In this document: piece after piece, positions 62,479 to 64,000 of the stretch
Layout: the number at the start of each line of letters is the position of its first letter
How positions within the stretch are numbered: the stretch's first letter is position 1
Source of the DNA: Aminobacter aganoensis
GTDB taxonomy: Bacteria; Pseudomonadota; Alphaproteobacteria; Rhizobiales; Rhizobiaceae
Assembly (NCBI RefSeq): GCF_014206975.1
Contig: NZ_JACHOU010000003.1
Location: 310,001 to 374,000 of the forward strand
Direction: 5' to 3'
Length of the DNA: 64,000 nt
The notes under the pieces: model-generated
What the model was told of the DNA's origin: nothing
The model's database searches: none
The model's input: only the letters and a program-made list of their open reading frames with translations
Translations under genes and position numbers: made by a program

Positions 62479-63989
62479 GGTCCTCAGCCAGACTTCTTGT
62501 CACTGCTGCAACGTTGGCGCTGAGCTCCGTTGTGGTCTGGCAATCGCCCGTCCTTGCCGCCAAGGCGAGGGTCGGCGCGGAAAATTCCAGCCAGCGCGTC
62601 AAGCTCGGTCTTAACAAGTCGGTGGTCATCGACCTGCCGTCCGACGCCTACGACATCCTGGTCGCCAATCCGGCGGTCGCCGATGCCGTGACACGCACGG
62701 CGCGCCGCATCTATCTGTTCGGCAAGTCGGTCGGCCAGACCAATATCTTCGTCTTCGGGCCCAATGGCGAACAGATCGCCAGCCTCGATCTCGCCATCGA
62801 GCGCGACGTTGCGGGACTTGAGGACTACATCAAGCGCTTCATCCCGAATTCGCAGATCAAGGTCGAACTGATCAACGACAACGTCGTGCTGACGGGCACC
62901 GTCGACACGCCGCTCGATGCCAAGCGGGCCGTCGATCTGGCGACCATCTTCGTCACCGGCGGTGAGGCGACGACCGGGCAATATTCGCAGACCGCCAGCG
63001 GCGGCTCGGAAAATGGCGGCGTCGACATCGACAATCCCGACTCGACGCGACAGAAGAGCAAGATCGTCAACCTGCTCCAGATCGTCGGCGACGACCAGGT
63101 GATGCTCAAGGTCACCGTCGCCGAGGTCAGCCGCACGGTGATGAAGCAGCTCGGCGTCAACATGATCGGCTCGGGCGATGCCAACGGCATCAGCTGGGGT
63201 GCCATCAGCGACAGCATCCCAGGACTTGGCAAGCCGCTCGGCGCCTCGCAGGTGTCCATCGGCACCTCGCTTCTCGACGCGTATGTCAATGCCATGGAGC
63301 AGGCCGGCGTGATGAAGACGCTTGCCGAGCCGACCCTCACCGCTGTCTCGGGCGAGAAGGCGACGTTCAAGGTCGGCGGCGAGTTCAACCTGGTCACCAA
63401 CCAGGAAGGAAACAGCTCCGGCGGCCGGACGTACGAAATCGAAAAGATCGAATACGGCATCGGCCTCGAATTCCAGCCGGTGGTGCTGTCCCCGGGGCGC
63501 ATAAGCCTCAAGATCAGGACCCAGGTCTCCGAGCCGACCACCGAAGCGTCGGTCTCGCTCTCGGGAGGCGGATCCCGCGGGGCAACGTTCAATTCGCCCG
63601 GCATGACGGCGCTGTCGATCCGCAAGCGCCTGGCCGACACGACGGTGGAGCTGCCTTCCGGCGGATCCATGATGATTGCCGGCCTTGTCCGCGACGACGT
63701 GCGTCAGGCGGTCAACGGATTGCCCGGGCTGTCCAAGATCCCGGTGCTTGGCACCCTGTTCCGCAGCCGCGACTTCGTCCGCAACGAGTCCGAACTCGTG
63801 ATCATCGTCACGCCGTATCTTGCCCGTCCGGTGGCGCGCAACGAACTCGCCAAGCCAGACGACAATTTCAACGCCGCCAGCGACGGCGCCGGCATGTTCC
63901 TCGGCCGCGTCAATCGCGTCTACGGCACAATGAAAACCGACAAGCCCATGGGCCGCTATCACGGCGTCGTCGGCTTCATCTACAAATGA
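62475..63989 (+). CDS. cpaC: Flp pilus outer-membrane secretin CpaC (RcpA)
   Basis: A 504-residue secretin. Signal peptide 1-28 (cleavage after VLAA), pilus-secretin N-terminal domain (about 38-110), BON-like segment (YIKRFIPNSQIKVELINDNV), then the secretin core from about 195 (VMLKVTVAEVSRTVMKQLGV) to LPVL-type VPGLSKIPVLGTLF and ESELVIIVTPYLARPV. It forms the outer-membrane channel for the Flp pilus. The stop is 11 bp before the window ends, so the rest of the locus (cpaD, cpaE, cpaF, tadBC) is expected just outside. Confidence 0.96.
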   Translation: MRSSARLLVTAATLALSSVVVWQSPVLAAKARVGAENSSQRVKLGLNKSVVIDLPSDAYDILVANPAVADAVTRTARRIYLFGKSVGQTNIFVFGPNGEQIASLDLAIERDVAGLEDYIKRFIPNSQIKVELINDNVVLTGTVDTPLDAKRAVDLATIFVTGGEATTGQYSQTASGGSENGGVDIDNPDSTRQKSKIVNLLQIVGDDQVMLKVTVAEVSRTVMKQLGVNMIGSGDANGISWGAISDSIPGLGKPLGASQVSIGTSLLDAYVNAMEQAGVMKTLAEPTLTAVSGEKATFKVGGEFNLVTNQEGNSSGGRTYEIEKIEYGIGLEFQPVVLSPGRISLKIRTQVSEPTTEASVSLSGGGSRGATFNSPGMTALSIRKRLADTTVELPSGGSMMIAGLVRDDVRQAVNGLPGLSKIPVLGTLFRSRDFVRNESELVIIVTPYLARPVARNELAKPDDNFNAASDGAGMFLGRVNRVYGTMKTDKPMGRYHGVVGFIYK

Positions 63990-64000
63990 GCGGGGATAGG

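Overview
This window is a chromosomal segment of a high-G+C alphaproteobacterium. The gene content and order point to Rhizobiales (Hyphomicrobiales), probably the Phyllobacteriaceae (Mesorhizobium/Aminobacter relatives). The main markers are a phrR/praR-type regulator between lnt and metK, an Irr iron regulator divergent from fabA-fabB-fabI, a TctDE-regulated tripartite tricarboxylate transporter, an rpsT-dnaA junction, and many rhizobial-type intergenic palindromes. The genus is an inference; no rRNA or tRNA gene was seen.

Layout. 1-875 is the 3' end of lepA. 876-5090 is the accessory part: palindromic repeats around a small GIY-YIG nuclease gene, a lower-G+C two-gene cassette (HEPN-like protein plus an LprI-like membrane-anchored protein), a decayed gene remnant, a small lipoprotein, a MITE-like element and an unrecognised Cys-containing protein. 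5180-20456 is mostly housekeeping: a HyuA-like protein, malate synthase G, tsaB-rimI-plsC-miaB-phoH-ybeY-corC-lnt, the praR-type regulator, metK and trmB. 20727-27309 is a citrate/tricarboxylate uptake locus: tctE/tctD on the minus strand, a divergent orphan solute-binding protein, then tctCBA. 27517-39101 holds a 54-codon gene too short for most gene finders and the rimP-nusA-ylxR-infB-rbfA-truB translation operon, then corA, rpsO and pnp. 39189-47042 holds an rRNA methyltransferase, a c-di-GMP phosphodiesterase with a degenerate GGDEF site, fabA-fabB-fabI, irr, an SH3-domain protein and a 2-hydroxyacid dehydrogenase.

47251-58403 is one long minus-strand block: deoB-mutM-enoyl-CoA hydratase-rpsT, then dnaA-dnaN-recF-moeB-GNAT and a split aconitase-X enzyme. 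The 830-bp rpsT-dnaA gap is A+T-rich in part and dense in GANTC (CcrM-type) sites. 58520-63989 is the first part of a Tad/Flp pilus locus: two TadE-like pseudopilins and a short paralogue of the CpaC N-terminus on the minus strand, and flp-cpaA-cpaB-cpaC on the plus strand. CtrA-like half-site pairs lie in front of three of its transcription units.

Most of the window is ordinary core genome. The parts most likely to hold something undescribed are the GIY-YIG gene bracketed by direct copies of a composite palindromic repeat (about 1.0-1.9 kb), the neighbouring HEPN/LprI cassette (2.06-3.51 kb), the short CpaC-N paralogue in the Tad locus, and the GANTC-rich dnaA upstream region. No CRISPR array, insertion-sequence transposase, tRNA or rRNA was found.
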